Shown here one piece after another: positions 10,654 to 18,970 of a stretch of 64,000 nt of DNA (positions are counted from its first letter, which is position 1; each line of letters opens with the position of its first letter). Below the pieces are notes generated by a model that made no database searches, was not told the DNA's origin, and saw only the letters and a program-made list of their open reading frames with translations. Source of the stretch: Bdellovibrionales bacterium (GTDB lineage: Bacteria > Bdellovibrionota > UBA1018); NCBI GenBank assembly GCA_018266355.1, contig JAFEAP010000012.1:1-64000 (forward strand). The letters are read 5' to 3'. The position numbers and the translations under genes are program-made.

Positions 10654-12792
10654 TCAGTTCCCGAACTTCGGGGACTTCTTCTTTTTCTTGAGGAGCTCGG
10701 TGAGCGACGCTTTCGCCCCGACCTGGACGATCGGCGTGAAACCGATCGGTTGCTGGTAGGACGCGGTCATGACGAGGCTGTTCTTGAACTCCTTCTGGAA
10801 GTTCGCGAAGAACTCCCGCTGCATTCCGGGCGCGATCGTGAACGCGTCCTTTTCCAGCGCGCCTTGGTAACCGACGTCCGCCTGGATGCCCGACTTCGGG
10901 AGTTTCGCCCCGGCGTCGACGAGGACCTGCGGGCCAAATTCCCGAAGGCCGACCGCGGTATTAAACGTGGCGGTGAGTTTGTCGGGAAGGACGACTTGCT
11001 CGCCGGTGACGGAGACGTAGGAAAGGTTCGTGTAGACGCGGTCCGGGTAGCCCGAGCTCACGTCCGTCGATCCGAGCGCGAACTGGTTCGCGATCCGCGC
11101 GTTCACTTTCGTTTTCCCGTCGTTCGAGACGTATTTCCCGTCCGCGCCCACTTCGAGGGTCGCGCTGTAGTCGCCGGCGAGGTCCTTCTGACCGTTCGCC
11201 ATTCCGCTCATCGTGCCGTCGCCGTGGACGACCGTCGTCGTCGTCAATCGTCCGGAGACGGTTCCACCGCTCGTCGATTTCAAGTCCGTCCAGTGGCTGT
11301 TCACGGCGAGGGCGGTCGTGATGTTCGCGTGGAGGGCGTCGAACGTCTGTTTCCGATCCGAATAGACCGAGGCGTCCTTCCGCTCGTAGACGACGCCGAC
11401 CGAATTCGTGACCGAGACGACGTTCCGGTTCGGATCCCCGAAACGGAGGGTGTTACCAACGCCGACGATCTGACTGCCGGAGGAGGTTTGGCCGACGAAG
11501 ACGGGGTACTTCGCGTGCTTGCCGTCGAGCGAGAGCTGGGCGATCGAGCCCTGGGGGCGGAAGAGGAACGGATCGAGGGTCTTGATGTCGCCGCCTTCGC
11601 CCTCGAGCATGAGCGTGCCGAGTTCGGAGGGGAGGGTCGCGACGGACTTCCCGCTCGCGTCGTAGATGTCGTAGCGCGAGGAATAGTCCTCGCCTCGGGT
11701 GAGGCTCGCCATCCCGTCGCGTAGATCACCCTTTTCCATGCCGTCGTAGTTGAAGTGGAGGATCTGATTCGGGTCGTCCGGGTTCTGCGCGATGACGGCG
11801 GCGTGGTTGATGCCCGGGTTGTAGCCGATCGTGTAGACCTTCTTGAAGCCGAGGTCGGAAAGGAGTTTCGTCTGGAGAGGGGCGATATCGCGGCAGACGC
11901 CGAGGTGCCCGTCCTTGTGGAGGTTCGCGAGGACGGCGAGCGGCGGGATGCTTTTCCCGTAAGGTCCCGAGAGGCTCACTCCCGGCGTGCCGTCGGCGTT
12001 ATCGGGATTTTTCCCGCCCGCGCGCACGTAATCGTATTTGTCGCGGCCGCCGGCGGCGCCGCCGATCGCTTGGACGAGCTGGATTTTTTCCGCGGTGGTG
12101 AGGAGGCCTTTGAGCTCCGCCGAGGTCTTCGCGTAGCTCGCGGGGTTCGCGGCGTCGATCGCGGTAAGCTTCAGGTAGGAAGCCATCAGGAGGTAGTCGC
12201 GCGGTCCGGCGTTCTTCAGTCCCGGGATCTGGCCCGCGGCGTTCGTGAGCAGCTGCTCGGAAGCGGCGAACGACGTCTTCAGGCGGGCGGCGAGGTCGAC
12301 CGCGGAAAGCGACTGGATATCGGCGAGTCCGAGATCGAGGTTCGTGGTCGCGTTCAATCCGAGCGCTCCGTTCACGTTCGTGGCTCGGCCGTTTTCGACG
12401 GTCGCGACTCCGTTCTTCCACTTCAGCCGATAACCCGAGCCCGGGATCAGCGTGCCCCAGTCGTAGCGGGTGAGGACGCGTTTGCCGTTCGAGCCGCGCA
12501 CGAGCACGCTGAAGGTCTTCCGCCGCTCGGGAGGATCCGTCTCGTTTTCGAGGGCCGAGAGGTCGGCCGAGAGCGGGTCGAGTTCGAAGTCGACGGTCTT
12601 AAGGTATGCGTCCTTCAGCGGCGAGATCACCGACGAGACGAACGGATAGATCGTCACGGTCGGAGCACTCGGCGTCGGGGAACATCCCGGCTCGGGATCG
12701 CCACCCCCGGCGCGCGCGTCCGCGACGAACGTCGAGACGACGAACGCGCAAATCAACGGCAATACGGAGGTAAGCCCAGCGCACCGAAACAC
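10654..12792 (-). CDS. Exported transglutaminase-like protein
   Basis: 712 residues from the GTG at 12792, chosen because it directly starts the signal peptide (VFRCAGLTSVLPLICAFVVS then TFVADARA) and has a TGCTATCCT box 6 nt upstream. A transglutaminase-like triad fits: Cys300 in HLGVCRDIAPLQ, His330 in NHAAVIAQ and Asp350 in HFNYDG. About 300 residues before it are helical and about 350 after it are beta-rich, ending in a Lys-rich KKKKKSPKFGN. Such exported enzymes can be peptidases, cross-linking enzymes or peptidoglycan-linked hydrolases; which applies is not visible. It is last in a three-gene minus-strand run behind a lytic transglycosylase. Confidence 0.65.
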   Translation of the reverse strand: MFRCAGLTSVLPLICAFVVSTFVADARAGGGDPEPGCSPTPSAPTVTIYPFVSSVISPLKDAYLKTVDFELDPLSADLSALENETDPPERRKTFSVLVRGSNGKRVLTRYDWGTLIPGSGYRLKWKNGVATVENGRATNVNGALGLNATTNLDLGLADIQSLSAVDLAARLKTSFAASEQLLTNAAGQIPGLKNAGPRDYLLMASYLKLTAIDAANPASYAKTSAELKGLLTTAEKIQLVQAIGGAAGGRDKYDYVRAGGKNPDNADGTPGVSLSGPYGKSIPPLAVLANLHKDGHLGVCRDIAPLQTKLLSDLGFKKVYTIGYNPGINHAAVIAQNPDDPNQILHFNYDGMEKGDLRDGMASLTRGEDYSSRYDIYDASGKSVATLPSELGTLMLEGEGGDIKTLDPFLFRPQGSIAQLSLDGKHAKYPVFVGQTSSGSQIVGVGNTLRFGDPNRNVVSVTNSVGVVYERKDASVYSDRKQTFDALHANITTALAVNSHWTDLKSTSGGTVSGRLTTTTVVHGDGTMSGMANGQKDLAGDYSATLEVGADGKYVSNDGKTKVNARIANQFALGSTDVSSGYPDRVYTNLSYVSVTGEQVVLPDKLTATFNTAVGLREFGPQVLVDAGAKLPKSGIQADVGYQGALEKDAFTIAPGMQREFFANFQKEFKNSLVMTASYQQPIGFTPIVQVGAKASLTELLKKKKKSPKFGN

Positions 12793-12798
12793 CTTTTC

Positions 12799-12804
12799 AG
12801 GATA
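12799..12804 (-). promoter_or_regulatory. Extended -10 box TGCTATCCT, 6 nt before GTG
   Basis: On the minus strand: TGC then TATCCT, then GAAAAG and GTG. No -35 is visible. It would give an independent, leaderless transcript for the transglutaminase-like gene. Confidence 0.45.
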
Positions 12805-12844
12805 GCATTCGGCGCGACGAAGTCCCGTTCTGGATTTTCCGGGG

Positions 12845-13378
12845 TCAAGGCGTTGACGTCGGGGCGGGTCCGGTCGGGGCGGTGGCCGCGCGGAGACACG
12901 CCCCGAGCTCGATCGCCTCGTCCGGGCGTCCTTTCGGAAAGAGCAAACCGACGCAGTCATCCCATCCCGCGTAGGCGGCGGACGAGCGGACGGGATCCGC
13001 GGGCGAAACCGCGAGCGCGTCGCGGATCGCTTGGAGGCGGCCGTCGCACCTTTCGAATCCGGGCCGCGCCGGGAAACCGCCGGGCAGCGAAGACGGATCG
13101 AGGAGTCGGATCCAATTCAATTCGGGGACGTCCTTCCCGGACTTGCGTTCTTCGACGAGCCATTCGTCCGCGCGCCGCGCGAACTTTTTCGCGTTTCCGA
13201 GACTCTTCCGGAGGCTCGCGACGGCCGCATCGACTCGGTCGAGCGCCTCGACCGAGTTCGAAACGCAATTCGCCGGCGCGAGCGCCGCCCGGATCGATTC
13301 GAGCGGGGCGGGAGAGGCCGCGCGGACGATCGCCGGGAGGAGGAGGGCGCCGATGGCGAGAACGAGGACGATCCTCAT
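12845..13378 (-). CDS. Exported helical protein of unknown function
   Basis: 177 residues. The ATG at 13378 overlaps the stop of the lytic transglycosylase gene (ATGA), so the two are translationally coupled. Signal peptide MRIVLVLAIGALLLPAIVRA. The mature part is mostly helical with four Cys (PANCVSNS, FERCDG, WDDCVG, GACLRA), which could make two disulfides, and ends in a Pro/Thr-rich tail. The family is not recognised. Its position between a lytic transglycosylase and a transglutaminase-like protein suggests a role at the cell wall. Confidence 0.65.
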   Translation of the reverse strand: MRIVLVLAIGALLLPAIVRAASPAPLESIRAALAPANCVSNSVEALDRVDAAVASLRKSLGNAKKFARRADEWLVEERKSGKDVPELNWIRLLDPSSLPGGFPARPGFERCDGRLQAIRDALAVSPADPVRSSAAYAGWDDCVGLLFPKGRPDEAIELGACLRAATAPTGPAPTSTP

Positions 13379-14436
13379 TTGTAGCAGCCCGGGCCTTCGC
13401 CCTTGTTCATCGGTTCGTCGTTCCCCTGTTCGGAACAATTCCGGATCGCGGCCATGTGGCGTTTGGTCTCGAGGACCGAGGTCGCGGCGATACACTCTTC
13501 CGCGGTCATCGCTTCGTCGCATTTCGAAGCGCCCGGTCCCGAGTTGTAGGCGCCGGTGGCGATGATCCATCGGTCGTACGAGGGATACCGGTACCGGCCG
13601 TCTTTCTCGATGACGGCGTCGAAGACGAAAGCTTTCGCGTACGCCGCGCCGACGCCGATGGCGGCGATCGGATCGTTTCGGGAATCCGTCGAGATTTTAC
13701 CGCCGGCCGCTTTACGATACTCGCCGAAAATCCGCATCATTTCGGCGTGCGCGCGCACGTCGCGGAAGTAATTCAAATAGGACTTCGCGAGCTTTTTCTT
13801 TTCGGGACGGTATTTGATGTAGTCCGTGAGCAGCATCTGCATGCGCTTGAAGGTGTCGACGTCGGTGATCGACCCGCCTTTCGGGACCTTCGCGTAGATC
13901 GCCTCGATCGCTTTCACGGTGAGATCGAGGGGTTTTCCGTCGCTCGGCACGCCGGCACGGAGGTTCTTCGGGACGCTCGGATTGTCGGCCTTGGCGGTTC
14001 CCGAGAGCAGACCGGTCATGGACGTCCAGGTCTCCGGCATCATCTGGGCGATGCCGACTGCGGGCGGTCTCGCGTGGCTCCGGATGTCCTTGTCGTACCC
14101 GGATTCGCGGAAGAAAAGGCAAGCGAGGATCGGATAGGGGATATTCGCCGCCGCGGCCGCCGCGTGGACGAGCGGACGATATTTCTTCTCGTAAAGTTCG
14201 CGTAGATTCCGGTCGTCCTGCCAGCAGCGAAGGTAAGCGTCGACGTCGGCGTCCGATTTGTATCCGGCGAGCTTGCGCGCGAAGTCGGTTTCGAGCAGCG
14301 TCGCCTCGACCTCGGCGCTCATGCCGACGAAGGGGGAGAAACAGGCGGGCGTTCCCCCGGCGAGAACCGGTCGGGCGCCCATTCCGGCGGAGCAGAGAAT
14401 TAAAATCGGTATGAAACGCGTGAAACGACCCGACAT
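13375..14436 (-). CDS. Exported lytic transglycosylase (SLT-type)
   Basis: 353 residues from the ATG at 14436. Signal peptide: SGRFTRFIPILILCSAGMGA. The catalytic core is the SLT/goose-lysozyme-like domain: catalytic Glu111 in FFRESGYDKD, then AVGIAQMMPETW (the GLMQ-like motif) and AYNSGPG near residue 300, the third signature. It cleaves peptidoglycan glycan strands to anhydro-muropeptides in the periplasm. The N-terminal 100 residues and an insertion between the first and last motifs are longer than in minimal SLT domains. It is first in an operon with an exported helical protein and a transglutaminase-like protein. Confidence 0.85.
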   Translation of the reverse strand: MSGRFTRFIPILILCSAGMGARPVLAGGTPACFSPFVGMSAEVEATLLETDFARKLAGYKSDADVDAYLRCWQDDRNLRELYEKKYRPLVHAAAAAANIPYPILACLFFRESGYDKDIRSHARPPAVGIAQMMPETWTSMTGLLSGTAKADNPSVPKNLRAGVPSDGKPLDLTVKAIEAIYAKVPKGGSITDVDTFKRMQMLLTDYIKYRPEKKKLAKSYLNYFRDVRAHAEMMRIFGEYRKAAGGKISTDSRNDPIAAIGVGAAYAKAFVFDAVIEKDGRYRYPSYDRWIIATGAYNSGPGASKCDEAMTAEECIAATSVLETKRHMAAIRNCSEQGNDEPMNKGEGPGCYK

Positions 14437-14445
14437 CGAAATCCG

Positions 14446-14451
14446 ATGATA
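14446..14451 (-). promoter_or_regulatory. -10 box TATCAT, 9 nt before ATG
   Basis: On the minus strand GGGTATCAT is followed by CGGATTTCG and the ATG at 14436. No convincing -35 is visible. It would drive the lytic transglycosylase operon with almost no leader. Confidence 0.4.
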
Positions 14452-14503
14452 CCCTAACTCGGGCTCCGATCCGGGCGGCAAAGGCTGCCCACCGGCCGTC
14501 CGG

Positions 14504-15874
14504 TCAGTCGAGGAAGCGGGTGCCGCGACCGAGCGCGACGCATTCCGCGTAAACTTCGGGTGCGACGTAGAGGCGGGTGATCGAACGTTTCTCCGAATAC
14601 TTTTCGAAGAGGTCCGTGCATTTCTCGAGCGGGAAATAGCTCGGATCGGAAAAGTGATTGTCGTAGCGGATATAGAGCGGATCGCCGGGTTTGCGGAAAT
14701 ACTTCGAGAGCTCGCCGTCTTCGGTGGCTTCGAGGAAAGAGATCTTTTTCGAGGCGAGTTTTTCCTTCACTTCGGTGAGGAGTTTCGCCTGGCGCTCGGC
14801 CGCGGCCTTGCCCGTCGGGATCCCGCTATGGAGTTCGACGAGCATCCGGTAGGGACGCTTTTCGGTGATCCGGCGGGCCCACTCGTTCTTCGATTTCGCC
14901 AGCGCGGTGTAGAGTTGGGCGTCGCCCGCCTCGCAGTACGCTTCGATGTCGGCGGGCAGCGTATATTCGCCCGGGGCGGTCGCGAAGTATTCGCCGAGCA
15001 TGTTGTCGAACACGATGCTCTTGTAGTGGAAGTACACCATGAGGAACATGTTGAAGCGCGAGAGGAGGAAGTCCTCGAACGCGTAGAGCGCCCGGTGTTG
15101 GAGGCTCAGGTAGCATTTCCCCTGATGCACGTGGGAAGTGAGGTTCCCGAGGATCCAGTCGAAGTCGAACTCCCCGTAGCTCACGCCCGCGAAAAGGCTG
15201 TCGCGCCGGAGGTAATCCATCCGGTCCGCGTCGAGTTCGCTCGAGATGAGTTGCTGGAGGATCGGGCGGAAATCGACTTTTTTCCCGCCGACCGTCTCGA
15301 CGAAAAACTCGTCGGTCATCGGCAGCTTCGGATCGATCAAACCCGCGACGTGGCGCGGACCGAACCCGAAGCCCTCGCCCGCGCGTTCGAGAATTTTCGT
15401 CAGGCCCGAGTCGAGGATGATCTTGAGAGTGTAGTCTTCGTGATTCGCCTTGCGTCCGCCCTCGGCGAGGCCGGTCCACTCGGGAAGCTTCAGCTTCGCG
15501 ACGTCCGGCATCGCGAACTCGGTCGTGTGCGAGAGGGGTCCGTGACCGACGTCGTGCAGGAGGGCCCCGAGCCGAGCGACCGCACGGAAACGCAGGAACG
15601 CGGCCGGGTTCGTGTCCGCGAGGCGGATCCGGTCGGTCGCGAGTTGCGAGGGGCGCGCGTCCGGTCCGGCGAAAATCGTTTCGAAAGCCTGGGTCGCCAC
15701 ATGCATGGCGCCCAGGCTGTGAACGTAACGATTATGGGTCGCGCTCGGATAGGCGTATTCCGCGAAGCCGAGCTGACGGATCGCCCTCAGGCGCTGGAAA
15801 TAGCGCGAATCGAGGATCGCACGTTCGTGCGATTCGATCGAGATGGACCCGTGCAGGACGTCGCGGATTTCCAG
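14504..15874 (-). CDS. HD-domain (dGTPase/SAMHD1-like) phosphohydrolase, probable CTG start
   Basis: 456 residues if it starts at CTG 15874. The first ATG in this frame is at 15706, but the homologous protein clearly begins 55 residues earlier: LEIRDVLHGSISIESHERA, then FQRLRAIRQLGFAEYAYPSA and NRYVHSLGAMH. The first metal-binding His of the H..HD..D motif is in YVHSLG, so an ATG start would lose it. The rest is intact (LGALLHDVGHGPLSH, SSELDADRMDYLRRDS). No ATG, GTG or TTG exists between the TAG at 15880 and 15706. GAGGAA sits 6 nt before the CTG. The TAG is in frame and ends the H1-like gene, so readthrough giving a fusion is the alternative. Such enzymes hydrolyse dNTPs or related nucleotides. 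Confidence 0.85.
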   Translation of the reverse strand: MEIRDVLHGSISIESHERAILDSRYFQRLRAIRQLGFAEYAYPSATHNRYVHSLGAMHVATQAFETIFAGPDARPSQLATDRIRLADTNPAAFLRFRAVARLGALLHDVGHGPLSHTTEFAMPDVAKLKLPEWTGLAEGGRKANHEDYTLKIILDSGLTKILERAGEGFGFGPRHVAGLIDPKLPMTDEFFVETVGGKKVDFRPILQQLISSELDADRMDYLRRDSLFAGVSYGEFDFDWILGNLTSHVHQGKCYLSLQHRALYAFEDFLLSRFNMFLMVYFHYKSIVFDNMLGEYFATAPGEYTLPADIEAYCEAGDAQLYTALAKSKNEWARRITEKRPYRMLVELHSGIPTGKAAAERQAKLLTEVKEKLASKKISFLEATEDGELSKYFRKPGDPLYIRYDNHFSDPSYFPLEKCTDLFEKYSEKRSITRLYVAPEVYAECVALGRGTRFLD

Positions 15875-15877
15875 CGA

Positions 15878-16228
15878 CTATTCCTCGCCGTCGTCGTGGT
15901 GGGACGATTCGTGACCGAAGCTCGAGTAGGCGGCGGAAGCGCCCACGCCGGCGGCGAGGCCGGACATGAACGAGCCCGCTGAACTCAGCGCGCCTTCGCG
16001 GGCCATCGGTTGGCTCTTCGCGGAGGGCGGAGCGATCTTCACGGCGGGCGCCTTTTTCGGGGCGGCTTTCTTCGCCGGCTTGGCCTTCTTAGCGGCTTTC
16101 TTTTTCGGGGCGGCTTTCTTGGCTTTCGCCTTCTTCGCCGGCTTGGCTTTTTTCGCGGCTTTCTTAGCCGGCTTTTTCGCCTTTTTAGCGGACTTCTTCG
16201 CGGGTTTCTTTTTCGCTTTCTTGGCCAT
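15878..16228 (-). CDS. Histone H1-like Lys/Ala/Pro-rich protein
   Basis: 116 residues. Residues 1-62 are almost only Lys, Ala and Pro in AKKAKP-type repeats, as in bacterial histone H1-like DNA-binding proteins (HctB, AlgP). The second half is different: SSAGSFMSGLAAGVGASAAY and then an acidic His tail (ESSHHDDGEE). AAGGA lies 8 nt before the ATG. Role inferred: nucleoid binding or compaction. The last codons are followed by TAG and then, in the same frame, by the HD phosphohydrolase, so the two are at least translationally coupled. Confidence 0.75.
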   Translation of the reverse strand: MAKKAKKKPAKKSAKKAKKPAKKAAKKAKPAKKAKAKKAAPKKKAAKKAKPAKKAAPKKAPAVKIAPPSAKSQPMAREGALSSAGSFMSGLAAGVGASAAYSSFGHESSHHDDGEE

Positions 16229-16314
16229 TTCGGAATTCCTTCGGGATGGGCTTGGGTGGGTTCAAAATTTTCGGAAGCCCATCGAATTTAGCGAAGGATC
16301 GAAGGCGTTGGCAA

Positions 16315-18507
16315 TCAGTGTTTCATCTCGACGATGTCGGTGCCGACGCCGTTGCCCGTCGGCAGGGTGTTCGAAAAGGCATCGGTCCCGTTCGTCGTCA
16401 GGCCGGCTGGCGTACGCAGGGCGTTAAGGGGCACGAACTTCACGCTATACCCGGTGCGTCCCTTCTGCTGGTAGTCGTTCGGGGGGGTTCGGCTCAGGAC
16501 GTCGTTCCAACCCGTCTTCAGTCGCTTCGCGTCACGCATCATGATCGAGTCCGGGACGGAAGGGGCGAGCGGGGAGCGGGTGTTCGACAAATCGAATCGG
16601 GTGCTGATCGGGTCGAAGATGCGGACGACGTTGATGCCTTCGCCGTCTTCGCCGTGGCCGTCTTTGAGGAGGCCGTTCACGTAAGCGTTGATCTGGGTGA
16701 CGAGCGCGGCCTGCGCGTCCGGGCTGAAAATGCTGTTCGCGGCGGTCGACTGGTTCACGTAGTTCGTCGCCATCAGGTTGATGTAATCGATGATCGCGGC
16801 GGCAGGGTTCGAATTCGAGGCGGAAGAACTTCCCGTGAACAGCGGCGCCCAGATCGCACGCACGCCTTTAGAGTCGAAGCTTTGGAGGAACGGATCCGCG
16901 TTCGAATCGTTCGGGATGTTATAGCGGCCCATCTCCCAGGGATTCGGCGCCATCGCGACTTGATAGGCCTTCAGGAGGTCCATATTGCTGATCGTCTGCG
17001 AGATCGGTCCGCCGCTTCCGTTTCCGCTCAGTCCGAGGCCGGCGGTGTAGAGGGAATTCAAGACGTCGTTCTGGGCCCATCCCGTCGAGAGCGAAGTCTG
17101 GGCCGATTCGCCGTCTTTCACGGGGAGGTTCGGAATCAGGCCCGTACAAGTCGCGGCGCTGAGGCAGCGGGTGGGGACCTGACCGGACGGTGAGCCCGAG
17201 GTGTTGTAAATCGACTCGGCGAGAGGCGGGCCGATGCGGGAGCCGAACGGCTGGGCTGCGGAGTAGGCGGTCAGCTCGAGGTTGTCGCCGAACGGGGAGA
17301 AGAGGATGTGGGCCTTCGCGCGCAGTCGGATCGCGTAGTAGGTCATCACCTTCGGATCTTTCGCGACGCCGACGACCGGATCGAATCCGCTGAACCGCTT
17401 CGACTGGGGAAAGGGCACGAGACACTGGGTGCAGCCGTCTTCGCGCTTTTTGCCGTCGGGCTTGTTCTCGGTGTAGGGCGCGCAGGCGTCATTCCCGCCG
17501 ACGGCGAAGTCGGTGGCGAAGACGTCGAAGGAAGTCGTCACGTTCTGGAGTTGGAGGAGGTTCGCGCTGTCTTTCCCTTCCGGAAGGAGTTCGTCCATCT
17601 GGATGTCGGCGGAATCGGAGAACGTGTTCGCGCCGAGCGTGTGGTAGGCGGAGAGGTAGGCCTGGATCGTCCGCTCGTGCATGGCCCAGTCGGTGCCGCC
17701 CTTGAGCGCGTTCACCGCTTTCACGTCGACGTTCGTCTGGGGTTTGAAGTTCACGTACTGGTTCAGGGTATCGATGCGCTTCCGCAGGAAGATCTCGCGC
17801 GGCATGAGGCCGAGGCCCTGGCCGAGCGAACGGAGCACCTTCAATCGCTGGGCGTATTCCGGTTTCGAGTTCGCGTTCGTGAGCGCGCCGGCGACGGCCT
17901 CGAGGCTCGGATCCGTGTTCCAGAGCCAATAGAACATCAGCATCTGGTTCATCTGCCCGATGCCGACGCAGCCTTCCTTCCGAATCCCTTCGAGCGTGTC
18001 GAGCTGGTTCTTGAGCGCGCCCATGATGGCGTCGAGGTTGTTCAGGCTTCCGGCGGGGCCGGGGATCGAGGGGAGGCTCGCGAGCGAGCAGAAGTTGTCG
18101 TTCGGGAGAAAGGTCACGCAAGTCGACGGGACGCCGAGGTCGAGTTGGCCGCCCTTGAACTGCTGGACGGCGAAACGAGCGGGGCCGGAGCCGCCCGTGC
18201 GCGGAAAACTCGGGATGGTCGAATTCCCGATCACGTAATAGCGGTAGAGGAATTTCTTATAGGTCCGCCGCATTTCGTAGTTCAGGAAACCGATGTCGTT
18301 CAGCTGGCGGGCTTGGACGGCCGCTCCGGCGTAGGCGGCGAGGTCGGCCGCGTTCTGGAGGTTGATTTTCGCGTTCACGAGCATCCCGGTGTTCAGCACG
18401 AACGCGAGGAAAAGGAAGAAGGTGAGCAGCATCGACCCGATGAAGATCGACACTTGCCCGCGCTCGTCGCGCCGACTCCGTTTCGAGAAAAACCCCGGAA
18501 TATTCAC
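16315..18507 (-). CDS. TadE/TadG-like exported protein (large)
   Basis: 730 residues from a GTG at 18507. The N-terminus is the TadE/G pattern: basic residues and RRDERGQVSIF, then a hydrophobic helix (IGSMLLTFFLFLAFVLNTGM) and the helix LVNAKINLQNAADLAAYAGA that is typical of PF13400-type Flp pilus assembly proteins. The remaining 650 residues are a polar extracytoplasmic domain with scattered Cys (CVTFLPNDNFCS, CTQCLVPF, CLSAATC). No other tad genes are within the window. TadG proteins are inner-membrane anchored and help build Flp pili; an orphan of this size may have another envelope role. Confidence 0.65.
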   Translation of the reverse strand: MNIPGFFSKRSRRDERGQVSIFIGSMLLTFFLFLAFVLNTGMLVNAKINLQNAADLAAYAGAAVQARQLNDIGFLNYEMRRTYKKFLYRYYVIGNSTIPSFPRTGGSGPARFAVQQFKGGQLDLGVPSTCVTFLPNDNFCSLASLPSIPGPAGSLNNLDAIMGALKNQLDTLEGIRKEGCVGIGQMNQMLMFYWLWNTDPSLEAVAGALTNANSKPEYAQRLKVLRSLGQGLGLMPREIFLRKRIDTLNQYVNFKPQTNVDVKAVNALKGGTDWAMHERTIQAYLSAYHTLGANTFSDSADIQMDELLPEGKDSANLLQLQNVTTSFDVFATDFAVGGNDACAPYTENKPDGKKREDGCTQCLVPFPQSKRFSGFDPVVGVAKDPKVMTYYAIRLRAKAHILFSPFGDNLELTAYSAAQPFGSRIGPPLAESIYNTSGSPSGQVPTRCLSAATCTGLIPNLPVKDGESAQTSLSTGWAQNDVLNSLYTAGLGLSGNGSGGPISQTISNMDLLKAYQVAMAPNPWEMGRYNIPNDSNADPFLQSFDSKGVRAIWAPLFTGSSSASNSNPAAAIIDYINLMATNYVNQSTAANSIFSPDAQAALVTQINAYVNGLLKDGHGEDGEGINVVRIFDPISTRFDLSNTRSPLAPSVPDSIMMRDAKRLKTGWNDVLSRTPPNDYQQKGRTGYSVKFVPLNALRTPAGLTTNGTDAFSNTLPTGNGVGTDIVEMKH

Positions 18508-18689
18508 CCCATACCCATTTTCTCCGAAACCCCGCGGTTATTCCAGGAGGAAGATGATCGGTGGCTAGCCACTGACTTTCGCGTTTCGTCGGGTGTCTAA
18601 ATCCTGGACAGCGGCTCGATCGGGCCGTCGGCGGCGACTTCGGAAGGACTGAGGAATTTCGGGGCGGCCGGCCGGCGTTCCCGGCACGG

Positions 18690-18926
18690 CCCGTGCTTTA
18701 TCAAGGGAGAAGCAAGTTACGAGAGCGGAGAAGCCCCGTGAAGCGCGTGACGAGAGTCGCGCCAGTGGATGCGAATGCGGTTTACCCCGAGTTCCGGTCA
18801 AGAGTTGCGAACCGGAACTCCATTTCAGTCGGCAACTCACAGTCGGCAAGCGTAAGCTGGCCGGCCAAATACTCCTCTCTCTCGAAAAAGGCGGACGACT
18901 CACGAACGAGTCTCCGCCTTTTTTAT
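18690..18926 (+). ncRNA. Candidate structured RNA with hairpins, pseudoknot and terminator
   Basis: No credible gene covers this stretch. In order it holds: a GAGA-capped hairpin (GCGCGTGAC 18743-18751 with GTCGCGC 18756-18762, one bulge); a perfect 10-bp hairpin (GAGTTCCGGT 18789-18798 with ACCGGAACTC 18811-18820); a loop segment GAGTTGC (18802-18808) complementary to GCAACTC (18832-18838), giving an H-type pseudoknot with 3-, 2- and 11-nt linkers; a direct repeat CAGTCGGCAA (18825-18834 and 18839-18848); and a strong terminator. The 5' end is not certain; TTTATC near 18695 could be a -10. It matches no RNA family that I can recall. Confidence 0.5.
18885..18926 (+). terminator. Strong rho-independent terminator
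   Basis: AAAAAGGCGGA, C, GACTC, loop ACGAAC, GAGTC, TCCGCC, then TTTTTTATTTT. The A-tract on the 5' side makes it potentially bidirectional. It ends the candidate RNA and separates it from the promoter at 18936. Confidence 0.9.
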
Positions 18927-18935
18927 TTTATGAAA

Positions 18936-18964
18936 TTGACATTGCCCCACGTAATTTTTATGGC
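18936..18964 (+). promoter_or_regulatory. Sigma70-type promoter before the RAYT-like gene
   Basis: TTGACA (18936-18941), 17 bp, TATGGC (18959-18964), 6 nt, ATG at 18971. The -35 is perfect and the -10 weak. Confidence 0.55.
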
Positions 18965-18970
18965 TACCGT

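Noticed and set aside
12793..12960. 56-residue N-terminal extension of the transglutaminase-like protein
   Set aside because: It overlaps the end of the upstream gene and puts a basic, Pro-rich tail before the signal peptide; the GTG at 12792 is preferred.
11755..14205. 816-codon plus-strand frame opposite the transglutaminase and transglycosylase genes
   Set aside because: Antisense shadow; the minus-strand genes have signal peptides and catalytic motifs.
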